Assembly: GCA_030761205.1 (NCBI GenBank)
Contig: JAULJL010000024.1
Span: 20,516,126 to 20,580,125 of the forward strand
DNA: 64,000 bases
DNA from: Fremontodendron californicum
Taxonomy: Eukaryota; Streptophyta; Magnoliopsida; Malvales; Malvaceae
Direction of reading: 5' to 3'
In this document: positions 21,952 through 33,099 of the stretch, piece by piece
How the letters are laid out: each line of letters begins with the position of its first letter
How positions within the stretch are numbered: the first letter of the stretch is position 1
Notes under the pieces: model-generated
Database searches by the model: none
What the model was told of the DNA's origin: nothing
What the model saw: the letters and a program-made list of their open reading frames with translations, nothing else
Position numbers and translations under genes: made by a program

Positions 21952-21956
21952 ACCAA
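21952..21956 (+). repeat. Target-site duplication accaa, right copy
   Basis: Identical to 17428-17432, after which LTR B resumes with aaaccctaattctcgg. Confidence 0.9.
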
Positions 21957-22273
21957 AAACCCTAATTCTCGGTTTTATTCCGGATTGAATTTTCTTTCAG
22001 GTTTTCTTCCAAGTAGCTTCTCCATTACCCATAGTCAGTGCTTATCTTTCATTTGGAACCTTCAATTTTGACCAATTTTATCGTTTAAGGACTTTTCCCC
22101 AAATTTCTCGGACTAGGGTTTCCTTTCTATTGAATCTCCGTAACCCAACTTTCGAACTCCATATCTTTCAATGTAGACCTCGGATTATCAAAATTCTTCC
22201 GCCATTTTTCAATTGAACTTCAAATCTTGATTTTGAAAATGGGTTGAATTTTTCAGTAGTTGAATTTTTGGGG

Positions 22274-22308
22274 TTGACTTTCTGAGGTTGACTTTTTCAA
22301 GTTTGACT
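22274..22308 (+). promoter_or_regulatory. W-box cluster in the 3' LTR of B
   Basis: ttgact occurs at 22274, 22288 and 22302, about 140-170 bases inside the LTR start at 22443. Two diverged copies (gttgaattttt) lie just to the left. The role as WRKY-binding sites is inferred from the TTGAC[CT] core. Confidence 0.5.
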
Positions 22309-22443
22309 TTTTATGCTCGCCTTCTTAGACTAAGTCTCAGAGTACCACCTGCAGGATGAAAAAAGTATTTTTATATTCTGAAACATCAATTTAGGAAGAA
22401 AACATACCTGTTTTAATGGTCCGGACAAAATTAGGTGTCTACA

Positions 22444-22456
22444 GCTGCCCCTCTTT
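22444..22456 (-). other. Polypurine tract of element B
   Basis: On the - strand aaagaggggcagc directly precedes tgtagacacc. The identical tract occurs at 47859-47871 in element A. Confidence 0.9.
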
Positions 22457-22736
22457 GGCTATTGCTGAGAATCAGGAATCATGCAAATATAAACAAATAC
22501 TAATTTTGTCTAGTTAGTGAAATCACATGTGAATGGAAGGGAAAGACGTTTCATTTTTTAATTTTTCATTTTTTTCAATATTTTTTGTTTTGAAAAAAGC
22601 TATAAATAGAAGATAAATTAAATTCCCTGACTAATCAAGGCTTGACCCATCTTAAGGAAACGAGTTCGATTTGCAAGAGAAGAAAAGACCTCGACGATGG
22701 TCTCGAGGGCTTAACCTGTCTTGTGCTAAGCTGTAT

Positions 22737-23060
22737 TTAAAATTCTGGGTATCTTCTCTAGAAGGTTCGGCTATCACCACCAAAGACTTTCTCAAGCAAA
22801 TGTAAAATTCTGGATATCTCCAACAGAGGCTTTGGCTATCACCACCAAAGACTTGTTCACTTTTAAAGCTGAAAAACACTGGATATCTCCATCAGAGGCT
22901 TTGGTTATCACCACCAAAGAATTGTTCAAGCAAATGTAAAACTCTGAATATCTCCACCAGAGGCTTTGGTTATCACCACCAAAGACTTGTTCAAGCAAAT
23001 GTAAAACTCTGGATATCTCCACTAGAGGCTTTGGCTATCACCACCAAAGACTTGTTAATT
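22737..23060 (-). repeat. 65-base tandem array in the 3' untranslated region of B (5 units)
   Basis: The phrase ctatcaccaccaaagac (or ttatcacc...) recurs at 22771, 22836, 22905, 22970 and 23035, spaced 65, 69, 65 and 65 bases, with ggatatctccaccagagg in each unit. No counterpart is seen in element A, so this array is specific to B. Confidence 0.9.
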
Positions 23061-23129
23061 GTTTAAAACTGTAAAAACTCTGGAAACTTATGCCTGGAGG
23101 TCTTAAAAATGGTGCCCGGAGGCCTTACC

Positions 23130-23765
23130 CGTGATTTGAAAATACCTTGACGACGGTTTCAAGGCTTGACTCATTAAATAAACAGAATGAATTCGATTTA
23201 GAACAAAAGGAAATACTTCAACGGTGGTCTCAAGGCTCGACTCATTTGATAAAACAGAATGAATTCGATTTAAAACAAAAGGAAATACCTCAATGGTGAT
23301 CTCAAGGCTCGACTCATTTGATAAAACAGAATGAATTAGATTTAAAACAAAAGGAAATATCTCAACGGTGGTCTCAAGGCTCGACTCATTTGATAAAACA
23401 GAATGAATTTGATTTAAAAAAAAAGGAAATACCTCGATGATGGTCTCGGGGCTCGACTCATTTGATAAAACAGAATGAATTCGATTTAAAACAAAAGGAA
23501 ATATCTCGACGATGGTCTCGAGGCTCGACTCATTTGATAAAAGAGAATGAATTCGATTTAAAACAAAAGGAAATACTAAGAATGATTCTGGGTTTGGTTC
23601 ATTTGGAAAAAATAACTTTAACTTCAAAATGAAAGGAACATATCTCGACGGCGGTCTCGGGGCTTGACTCATTTGAGAAGCAAAACGAGTTCGATTTGGA
23701 AAGGAAGTACCTCGATGATAATCTCGGGGCTCGAATCGTTTGAGATGCAGAACGAGTTCACTTTG
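23130..23765 (-). repeat. 72-base tandem array in the 3' untranslated region of B (about 9 units)
   Basis: ctcgactcatttgataaaa and variants recur at 23165, 23236, 23308, 23380, 23452, 23524, 23594, 23663 and 23730. Central units are spaced exactly 72 bases and outer ones 67-71. Because 72 is divisible by three, a 243-codon frame with a 24-residue period runs through it, an artefact. The unit is homologous to the array at 47160-47720 in A. Confidence 0.92.
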
Positions 23766-25226
23766 GGGAATCCAAGTTTTCCTGATTTCTGCAATGTTAG
23801 CTAAATGCAATGATGAGAATGGCATGCTTTGCAAATGCTTGTATGTTTCCTAAGAATGAATGCAATCAAATGATTGTGTCATGATTTCTAATCCATGGTT
23901 TCTTTGAGGTTCACAGATTATCTGACTACTTGACGGAGTCTTCAATTGTTCGCTGATGCCCCACTTAAGGAACCCTTCATTCAAGCTAACTTGTCAAACA
24001 GTCTCAGTTTCTGACTTTCGCTGGAATTCCCAAATTTTCTGACTTCGTGATGGAGTCTCCAACACGTTCACTGTTTTCTTTTCTTGGTGAACTTTCCAAA
24101 CCTTTCCCAAGATTTAAATCTATTCCTTAGTAATACTCTGAAATCCTTTTATTAAAGATTTTTTATTACTAATCATCATTCAATTTAATAACAATCATGA
24201 TGCATCTCAAAAATGTATGAAAGAAAATATGAATCAAGAAAAAAATTTCATGAAAAGGATAACAAGAATTTATTGCAACAAATGTTTTTTTTTAAAATTG
24301 TAAAAGTGAATATCAAGGATATAAGAAACAAATGTAATGTTATAGGTTGTAGATGCCCCGGATGCAGAATATCTTAGACCCCTCCTTTTTCAAACCATCA
24401 TGAAATTTCTCTTGAACGAGCAATTTACTTGGTTAACCTCTCGGCTTCCATAGTTATGTCAGACCGAACTATAATCAGTACCTGAGCCGCCCTTTATGGG
24501 TTTTCAGCTCAAGTATCCTCCATTTGGTATTAAGTCGCCCTTTTGCGGGTTTTAGGCTTAAACCTCTCCTTTTACATTCTTTTTTCATTTTTTAGTTTTC
24601 TCTTTTATCTTGTATTCTACCATGCATCTGAGAATTCTAAATGCTTCTAAGGTAAAAATATTGATTCAAAAGATGGGATGAATTCTGAGAATAACCTTTC
24701 AAATTAAATATCCATGCTTGATCAAAATGGACTTTCTAAAGCACGTAATGTAGGCCAAGGTTCGGGTTTAAAAAGAAAGGATAAAATAGGCCCAAAATGT
24801 GTTTAAGGGTGATTGGATCAAGGATCATTTCCTGAGGAGAACTCATTCTTGAAACATTTGTCCCCTTTTTTGGACTTTCTTTTCTTCTTTTTTGCTTTGT
24901 TAGCTTTCATTTGCCATATTTTTCGATGGCTTTCCTTTTGCCATGATTTTTGATTATTTTGCCTCGCATTTACCCTCCAGTGTAGAGGGTGATCCTTGAT
25001 CAAGGTTTAAAGAAAGAAATAATTCCTAAGGCTCAAAGGGGTGACTAAGGATAATTTCTTCTTAGTGAAAGGAATATGAAAGGTGGCCATTCATCATATC
25101 AAGCATGAATATTCTCATTAAAAAGCAATCCACATGGGAGATAGATATATAGAATTTCCATTTTTACACTTGGAATCATTCGAATTTCCATGTGCATAGC
25201 ATCACACTCTTTTTTTTTTCTTTTCT
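23766..25226 (-). other. 3' untranslated region of element B
   Basis: No gene is visible. It contains AT-rich sequence and scattered direct repeats such as gaggataactcattc-like phrases. A pair of cgcccttt...gggtttt motifs near 24490-24560 matches sequence at 46420-46450 in A, showing common descent. Confidence 0.5.
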
Positions 25227-28200
25227 TCAAGCATAATACTTCTTCAGTTCATCAGCATTCACGGGATTTCTGAAATCCTCTAAGTCCATCCGAGTTAAAA
25301 TCAATGTTCCTCCAGAAAAAGCTCTTTTTACCACATAGGGTCCTTCCCAATTTGGAGCCTATTTTCCTCGTAGGTCCTTCACTATAGGGAGAATTCTCCT
25401 CAGTACCAACTCCGCCTCTCGGAACTGTCTGGGATGAACTTTCTTGTTGTGGGCTCGAATCAACCTTTTTTGATAGAACTGCCCATGAAAAATTGATTTC
25501 AATCTTTTCTCCTCGATGAGATTCAACTATTCATAATGAGCTCTAACCAATTCTGCTTCTTCTAGGCCAACTTCCATCAAAACCTGTAATGAAGGGATTT
25601 CAACTTCAATAGGTAGCACTGCTTCCATCCCTTATACCAAAGAAAATAGCGTTGCCCCTATAGATGTGCAAATTGAGGTATGATATGCATGAAGAGCAAA
25701 AGGCAAGATCTCATGCCAATCCTTGTACACAACAGTCATCTTCTCAACAATCTTCTTGATGTTCTTGTTAGCTGCTTCTACTAGCCCATTCATCTTCGGA
25801 CGGTAAGGTGTCGAATTATGATGTGTGATCTTGAACTGAGTACATGCTTCTCTCATCATCTTATTGTTCAAATTGAGAGCATTATCCAAAATAATTCTTG
25901 CTGGCAACCCATAACGGCATATGATTTCTTTCTTAACAAATCTGTATACCATCGACTTTGTTACATTTGCATAGGAAGAAGCTTCTACCCACTTTGTGAA
26001 ATAATCTATGGCCACCAAGATGAAACGATGTCCATTTGAAGCGTTCGGGGATATAGTTCCAATCATATCCACTCCCCACATTGAAAAGGGCCATGGTGCA
26101 GTCATGACATGCAATGGCGACGGATGCACATGAATCTTATCTGCATATATCTGGCATTTATGGCACTTCTGGGAATAACTGTACAATCTCTTTCCATTGT
26201 CAACCAATAATACCCCGCCTTCATAATCTGCTTAGCAAGCATGTGACCATTAGCATGAGTGCCACAAATCCCTTCATGGACCTCTTTTATAATTATCCGA
26301 GCTTCGGCAGATATGACACATCTCAACAAGACTTGGTCTTTTCCTTTCTTGTAAAGAATCTCACTATCTAGAACAAAACCTATTGCTAGCCTTCTCAGAG
26401 TCCTTTTGTCATTTTCTGTTGCTTATTCTGGATACTGTTGACTCTTGATGTACTGCAAGATGTCATTATACCAAGGGAGGCCATCTGTTTCTTCTTCAAT
26501 ACTCAGGCAGTGGGCAGGAGACTCGTATATACTCATCTTTATTGGCATAACTTCAACCCCTTCATTCACTTTAAACATTGATGACAAAGTAGCCAGAGCA
26601 TCTGCCATTCAATTTTCTTCTCGAGGGAAGTAATTGAAATTCACTTCTTCAAATTCCTCCAATAAACTCAATATGAGTTCTCGGTATCGAATTAGCTTTG
26701 TATCTTGGGTTTCCTATTCTCCTTTGGCTGGTATATCACTAGGGCTGAGTCTTCGAAAACTTCCATTACTTTGATCTTTCTGTCCACTACAGCACAAAGG
26801 CCCATAGTACACTCTTCATACTCAAAAGTATTGTTTGTACAATCAAAATCCAATCTAGCAGTGAAAGGATAATAATCTTCTTCTGATGATATGAGCACTA
26901 CACCGATTCTATGCCCCATGGCATTAAATGCACCATCAAAGTACATTTTCCATACTTTCTTCTTCAGGGGAATTTCATCTGCTTGTGAAACATACATCAA
27001 ATATTCATTCGAGAAGTCAAAGTTCAACAACTCATAATCTTCCACTATCCGACTTGATAAAAATTCAACCACTGCACTGCTCTTGATAGCTTTCTGACTT
27101 ACATATACAATATCGTATTCTGATAATAAAACCTGCCATCTTGCTGTTCTCTCTGATAAAGAAGGTGCTTCCAACATGTACTTGATTGGATCTAGCTTGG
27201 CAATCAACCACGTTGTGTGGTACAACATGTATTGTCTGAGTCTTCGACCAGTCCAAGCTAAGGCACAGCACAACTTTTTTACCGATGAATATTTCAACTC
27301 ATAATCTGTGAACTTCTTGCTTAGGTAGTAAACTGCCTGTTCTTTCTTTCCAGTCTCATCAAGCTGCCCCAAAACACAACCCATGGATCTCTCAAATACT
27401 GATAAATACAGTATCATTGGTTTATCCAGAACAAGTGGCATTAACACTGGTGGGTTGGATAGATAATGTTTAACCTTTTCAAATGCAATCTGACAACTTT
27501 CATCCCATTCTCCTGGATCACGTTTTCGAAGTAACTTAAATATTGGATCACATTTGTTGGTTAACTGAGAAATAAACCGAGCAATGTAATTCAATCTCCC
27601 TAAAAAGCCTCTTACTTCCTTTCGGGTACGAGGTGGTGGCAAATTCTGAATGGCCTTCACTTTATCCGGGTCAATCTCAATTCCCCTTTCACTGACAACA
27701 AAACCCAGCAATTTTCCCGAGGTGACTCCAAAAGTACATTTTGCCAAATTTAGCTTGAGTCTAAACTTCCTTAGTCGTTTGAAGAGCTTCTTAAGGTTCG
27801 CAATATGCTCCTCTTCTCCTTGTGACTTTGCAATCATATCATCAACATAGACCCCAATTCCCTTATGCATCATATCATGAAACAAGGTCACCATGGCTCT
27901 CCGATATGTTGCCCTAACATTCTTCAACCCAAATGGCATTACCTTGTAGCAGAATGTTCCCCACATTGTAACAAATGTGGTTTTCTCCATATCTTTTGGT
28001 GCCATCTTAATCTGATTGTATCCTGAGAATTCGTCCATGAAAGAAAATAAAGAACTCTTTGCCGTATTATCCACCAGAGTATCGATATGGGGCAAAGGGA
28101 AATTATCTTTAGGGTTGGCTTTGTTCAAATCTCGGTAATCAATGCACATCCGCACCTTGCCATCGTTCTTTGGTACTAGAACAATATTTTCCACCCATTC

Positions 28201-28683
28201 TAGATATTTTGCCACCTCTAAGAATTCAGCATCAAATTGCTTCTTCACCTCCTCTTTTATGTTTAACAGCATGTCCGACCTCATTCTTCTCAACTTTTGC
28301 TGAATTGGCTTGCATTTTGGCCTTAAAGGGAGCTTATGAACCACAATATCCGGATCCAACCCCGGCATGTCTTGGTAAGACCATGAAATACATCCACATA
28401 TTCTTGGAGCAAGGCTATCAATTCACCCTTTATTGATGATGACAATGAAGTCTCGATTTTGACTTCCTTTATCTCTTCACCATTTCCCAGATTTATCATT
28501 TCCAATAATTCCTTATGAGGAACTACTTGTTTCTCTTCTTGTTTTATTTTCCTTAATAGATCCAGAGGTAGACATTAATCCTCAGTATCTTCGTTAGCCT
28601 CAAAATCACCCATGCAAATGGGTCTTTCAAAATTAATTTCAGAATTACTGACAGAAAGGTCCTCATATTCCACATTCGTACAC
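25227..28683 (-). pseudogene. pol: Pol of element B: reverse transcriptase, RNase H, second RNase H, integrase
   Basis: This is the exon after the intron. The best frame (28368-26692, 558 codons) has RT motifs VRMCIDYRDLNKANPKDNFP, SFMDEFSGYNQIKM, MPFGLKNVRATY and VYVDDMIAKS, then LLGFVVSERGIEIDPDK. A first RNase H follows (GCVLGQLDETGKKEQAVYYL, DYELKYSSVKKLCCALAW) without its usual leading Asp, then a second, archaeal-type RNase H (KMYFDGAFNAMG, NNTFEYEECTMGL, FEDSALVIYQ) with acidic residues kept. The integrase has zinc finger HEGICGTHANGHML and CHKCQIYADKIH, core WGVDMIGTI, LDNALNLNN, NGLVEAANKN, and a C-terminus ending DELKKYYA at 25227. Dual RNase H marks the Tat lineage. Frameshifts lie near 28385, 26690, 26420 and 26200. 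Confidence 0.9.
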
Positions 28684-28903
28684 CTGTAAATGGTGGAGAA
28701 GAAACAATATAGGAAAATATATATAATAAAAACAAAATAAATAGAAAAAATGATAGAATATGGACACATCAATATGAATAAAATGCATCGTGCTTGTTAT
28801 TTATTGAATGAAAATGTTTAAACAAAAAACCCATTACAGAAAAAAAAAACTCTTAATATATCTGGTTAAAGATAATTAAGATTGTCTTTTTTTAAATTAT
28901 CAC
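28684..28903 (-). other. Predicted intron of element B between protease and RT
   Basis: On the - strand the donor is ccaaa|gtgata and the acceptor atttacag|gtgtacg after a pyrimidine-rich stretch. The unspliced frame stops at once (aag tga); removing 220 bases leaves the frame open into pol. Element A has a homologous 198-base intron at the same place, and Ogre elements are known to splice here. Confidence 0.72.
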
Positions 28904-31900
28904 TTTGGAATAGACTTAAAAACTATAGGCAACTCAGTCGCACTCCAATTGGCCAGTCTATATCCTGGTGGACAAGGTCACACCATCCAGTTCGCATTGT
29001 CACTTTCCATCCCTTCTTTCCCTGTCATGCAAATTACCATATCCTGAATCTGCCCCCCTTTATTCACATGGAATTTTTCAAAAGCTTACTCGATGATTAT
29101 GAGTACATCCTCTGAATTCTTTTCTCCAAATAGAAAACCAGTAGAGTGAAAGTTGTGAAGGATTGGTGGGAAAATCATGGGTTCCCATTCAATATCCATA
29201 CCCGCGAAACGGGCCATCCTCCTTTGTCGGTTATTTTCAACTTGTTTCCTCCTCTCATGGGCCTTCGAAAGATACCCTAAGCCAAATCGGTCTTTCTTTC
29301 CCACTGCTTCCATTGCTCAGGCCATCCATTGAAGATATTTTCCAAGCCCTTTTCCAATCGTGCAGCCCTTTCCCACTGTGGTTCTTACTCCCAGCCTTGT
29401 GTTCTAGGACAACCTTGGTTTTGGAGTTTTTCGTCCTTCAGCGACGAAAACCGTATTTACGAATTCCAAAGACCGAAAGACATCTTCATTGGGTTCAACA
29501 TAAGGAGATTCAGTAGATGCAGAGGCTATTATGTCTTCTTCGCCTGATACAATGACCAAACGACCCTCCATCACAAATTTTAGCTTTTGGTGGAGAGACG
29601 AAGGTATAGCCCCTGCTGAATGTATCCACGGCCTTCCCAACAAGCAATTATAGGACGGATTAATATCTATGACCTGAAAGTTCACCGTATAGGTGCATAG
29701 GCCTATCTCTAGAGGAACCTCTATAGTTCCCATTACCTCTTTCCTGGTACCATCGAAAGCCCTGACTACTATGCAACTCAATAACCTATAAGACATATCA
29801 ACTGGAAACTTAGACAGGGTTGCCAAGGGCATTACATTTAATGAAGAACCATTATCCAGAAGCACCCTTGGTAGTATATGCCCCTTGCAGGTGGTTGTTA
29901 TGTGAAGAGCCTTTGTGGACCCAATACCATTGGGTGGTATTTTATCATAAATGAAATATATATTATCGTCCGCCACAATGTTCCCACCAGCCTGTCTAAC
30001 TTTTCTACTGATATGTTGTTAGCCACATATGCCTGATTCAACACTCTCAATAGGCATTTTTGTGTGGCTCCGAGTTTAATAGCAAAGATAAGATGGAGAT
30101 TCTTGCTGGCTGACGCTGCAATTGCTCAACCACACTATACTCACTATGTTTTATGATCTTTAAAAACTCGCAGGCCTCCTTCTCGTTCACCGGGTCTTTT
30201 ATCCTATTTATCGGGGCTGATCCCCTCTCTGCTTCTTTTGACAAATCTATCTCAATATGGATTGGTTCAGCTACTTTCTTCCCTTTGTCCAGTCCTCCAT
30301 CCTTTCTTGTTGATCCCTGTTCAACAACCTCAGGGGCATAACATCTTCCACTTCGTGTTAAGTGCCCCACACCTGTAATATCTTGCTGACTGGATGACCC
30401 GAGCATAACCATGCTGCAGTCATATTTCCATGATGCAGTTTTGTTTTCCTTGTATGAAAAGAAAGATTGCAAATCTATGATTAGCTTGGGCGCAATTTCC
30501 TCAACAATCGGAGTAGTCTTCTCTAGTTCATCATAATAGATGATCAAAGGTCTTCCTATTCCATAGCCAGCTGCATTCTCAATAACCTCTACTTCCTCCT
30601 CTGTCTCTTCGTAAAACTGGGCCTCTCCATCATCCATCATCTTTTAGACTTTAGCCAGACCGTCCCCGCAGTCCTGTATGATATGACCTCTATATTTATG
30701 GAACAGACACTAATTCTGCACCCTCTTTGCAACCATTTTTAAACTATCTGCCTCCCCCGCCATTCCTGCCTTAACCCTCTCGACCCATACTGTTAACATT
30801 GGAGTCTTGACTTCCCTGGCATCCCTTTTTACCCTTCTGACTTCCCCTATCCATATTGAATTTACCCGATTCTCAGCATGATCGGGCAATGGGTTTCCCG
30901 CTACATTTGTCCCATTCTTTGACCCAAACTTCACAACTCCGGTATTAATTAAACTTCTGACTTTTTTTTTAAGGCAATGCAATCTTCAGTCAAATGCCCC
31001 TGAATTCCTGCATGATATGAGCAGTTGGTGTTTGCATTGTACCATCTTAGGTATAGTGGGGTCAAAGGTTTAAGATATACGGGCACGACAAGTTGGCCTT
31101 GCAGTAATTTGGGATATAGCTCACCATAGGTGGTAGGAATGGATCAAACTGGGGTTTTTGATCGTTCCTTGGTGAACGATAGTCATTGCGCTTGGGACCT
31201 TGAGTATTTGGGATAGTGTTTCGAGGAAGGGTTATTTGTAGGGATATACTAGTTGGAAACGGCTGTTGTGGTATATTGGTATAAGGGAATGGATTTTGGG
31301 TAAGGTGGTTCACATTGGGGTAGTAAGGATTATATCCTGAGTATGGTGTGCAAGGTGTAGGAGGTGCATAAGATGTAGTAGGAGTATAGGGCCTGGGAGG
31401 TGTGTATGGTGTAGGAGGTGCATAAGGGTATTGATTAAAACTGATTGCATGTGTCTCTTCCTTTTTCTTTGCAGGGAAAACCCTCTTCGGGGTAGCAGAC
31501 TCACCCCCTTCCATTTTCTGGTTCTTAACGGCAGACTCTATCATCTCCCCGGATATCACCATATCTGCAAAGTCCTTGGTAGCACTCCCTACCAATTTAT
31601 CATAATAAGGTGCTTTCAGGGTATTGATGAAAAGAGCTGTAGTTTCCTTGTTGGTCAAAGGAGGTTGTACTTGTGTAGCCAGGTCTCTCCATCTCTGAGA
31701 ATATTCTTTAAAGCTTTCAGTAGCTTTTTTTCCATGTTTTGCAGAGTTAGACGGTCAGGCACCGTGTCCATCACATGCTTGTATTATTCCATGAAAGCTT
31801 TGGCTAGATCCATCTAGGAACGGATCTTAGTATGGGTAATCTGGTTATACTATCGAGTTACGAACCCTATCAAGCTATCTTGAAAACAGTGGATAAGCAA

Positions 31901-32550
31901 TTTTCCATCTTCATCATGTCTGATCATCTTCCGGTAATACATGGTCAGATGTGCTGATGGGTTAGTAGTTCTATTATATTTTTCAAAGTCTAGTACTTTG
32001 AACTTTGGAGGAATCACCAGACCATGCACTAAACTCATTTCTTTGGCATCCAAACTGCCAAATAGCTCCGCTCCTTCAACTGCCCTCAATCTTTCCTCTA
32101 GTAGCTGTTTTTTTTTTGGGATTCTGCTGTTTTAACGCCCCTTCAGCTCAGTTATCTTTGCACTTTCCTTTTCAGCCAATTCCTCAAAGTTTGGAGTGTC
32201 CACATCAATTGGATCAACCCCAGTATTACCCCTTTTATGACCAAAATTCTGTGCTTCAGTCACTGGTTGGATGTAAATATAGGATGCTGCCACAGTCGAA
32301 AGTTCATTTCCCACATGCTGGGATGTGTGGCCATTCTTTGTACCACCTCTGGCCGGTCTTCTTGGTTTACTGCCCCTATTCCTGTAACTTAATTTTCCCT
32401 TTGCCATTTCTGCCTCATCATGGTATTCATCATCTCCCTGAGTTTGGTCATTTGTTCCCGTGACTCCTCTTGAGACTTAGCCAACTGTTCCTGCAGTTCC
32501 CTTTGAATTCTTTCGATCCTTTCAATTCTAGCAAGCTGATCGTTCTCCAT
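28904..32550 (-). pseudogene. gag-pro: Gag-protease of element B
   Basis: ATG at 32550 (MENDQLARIERIER) matches A. Domains in order are an N-terminal helical part, the gag core (GAELFGSLDAKEM, PSAHLTMYYRKM; 32089-31850), TNKETTALFINTLKAPYYDK with VGSATKDFADMVISG (31658), a Pro/Tyr/Thr-rich stretch with reiterated YAPPTPYTPP, a degenerate zinc-knuckle segment near 31000 followed by LKKKVRSLINTGVVKFG, an acidic linker (30640-30047), and a retropepsin with LLDNGSSLNVMPL and YNCLLGRPWIHSAGA (29976-29404). Downstream are a Gly-rich G-patch-like motif (GKGLGKYLQ in A, closely similar here) and the end KSIPK at the intron donor. Asn replaces Thr/Ser in the protease triad, usual for this lineage. Several frameshifts separate the pieces. 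Confidence 0.85.
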
Positions 32551-33099
32551 AGCTCTTGCTTGAGATCAAGTATTGTAGGGGTGTTGAAAGTCTGATTCTT
32601 TCTGAGTACGACCAATTGTACCTTTAGTTTTAAAAACCATGAAATAGAAATTATTGACACATTTTTTATTTTATTTTATAAAAATGAATGAATGAATAAA
32701 TGACTAAATGTTAATGAATGAACAAATAAGTAAATGACTAAGTGTATGAATATGAATGAATAATTACAAAGAATAATTGAATGGACAAATAAATAAATAA
32801 CTAAGTGTATGAATAATCTATAAAAAATAAATGAATGAATGATTATAAATATAAATAAATGAATGAGCAAACAAAATATATAAAGGAAAGAACAAATGAA
32901 TGATGAATGCATTTAAAAGTATTGGCCCGGGATAATTCCAACCAAACGGTCTTTCATTGATTTCCTGGAACTAAATACATCAAAGATAAAAGATCACTAC
33001 TTAAGACAATATGATAATCTATCTATCCTAATTCAAAAATGCTATTACAAAACACCGGACCTATAGTAACTCCCTCGGATCTTGGACCTTTTTTACTAT
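32551..33099 (-). other. Spacer between ORF1 and gag of element B
   Basis: Contains a low-complexity block at 32670-32900 built from gaatgaat, aaataaat and gaataatt words. Its reverse strand gives a Phe/Ile/His-rich open frame, which is compositional. No gene is seen. Confidence 0.55.

Larger units (their letters stand above)
12958..22443 (-). repeat. 3' LTR of element B, split by element F
   Basis: On the reverse strand it starts tgtagacacctaattttgtc at 22443 and ends ggttgcgaca at 12958. The LTR pieces are 21957-22443 and 12958-17432, together 4962 bases. The first bases at 12958 match those at 35448 with about a tenth of positions differing, while the block around 15000-15150 matches 37490-37620 with only about five differences in 135, so divergence is uneven. 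Modules also seen in the other LTRs are CAT-rich repeats (13690-14000), hairpin cores near 13440 and 13549-13584, the 160-base array and the W-box cluster. Confidence 0.92.

Noticed and set aside
22737..23765. Regular repeats suggesting a CRISPR array
   Set aside because: Units are contiguous 65- and 72-base monomers without unique spacers, in a plant retrotransposon.
23103..23834. A 243-codon open frame on the - strand with a 24-residue repeat
   Set aside because: It is produced by the 72-base tandem array, whose length is divisible by three. There is no non-repetitive domain, and the array lies in the 3' untranslated region of element B.
32676..32912. A hydrophobic frame looking like a membrane protein
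   Set aside because: It is the reverse of a gaatgaat/aaataaat low-complexity block in the ORF1-gag spacer of element B.
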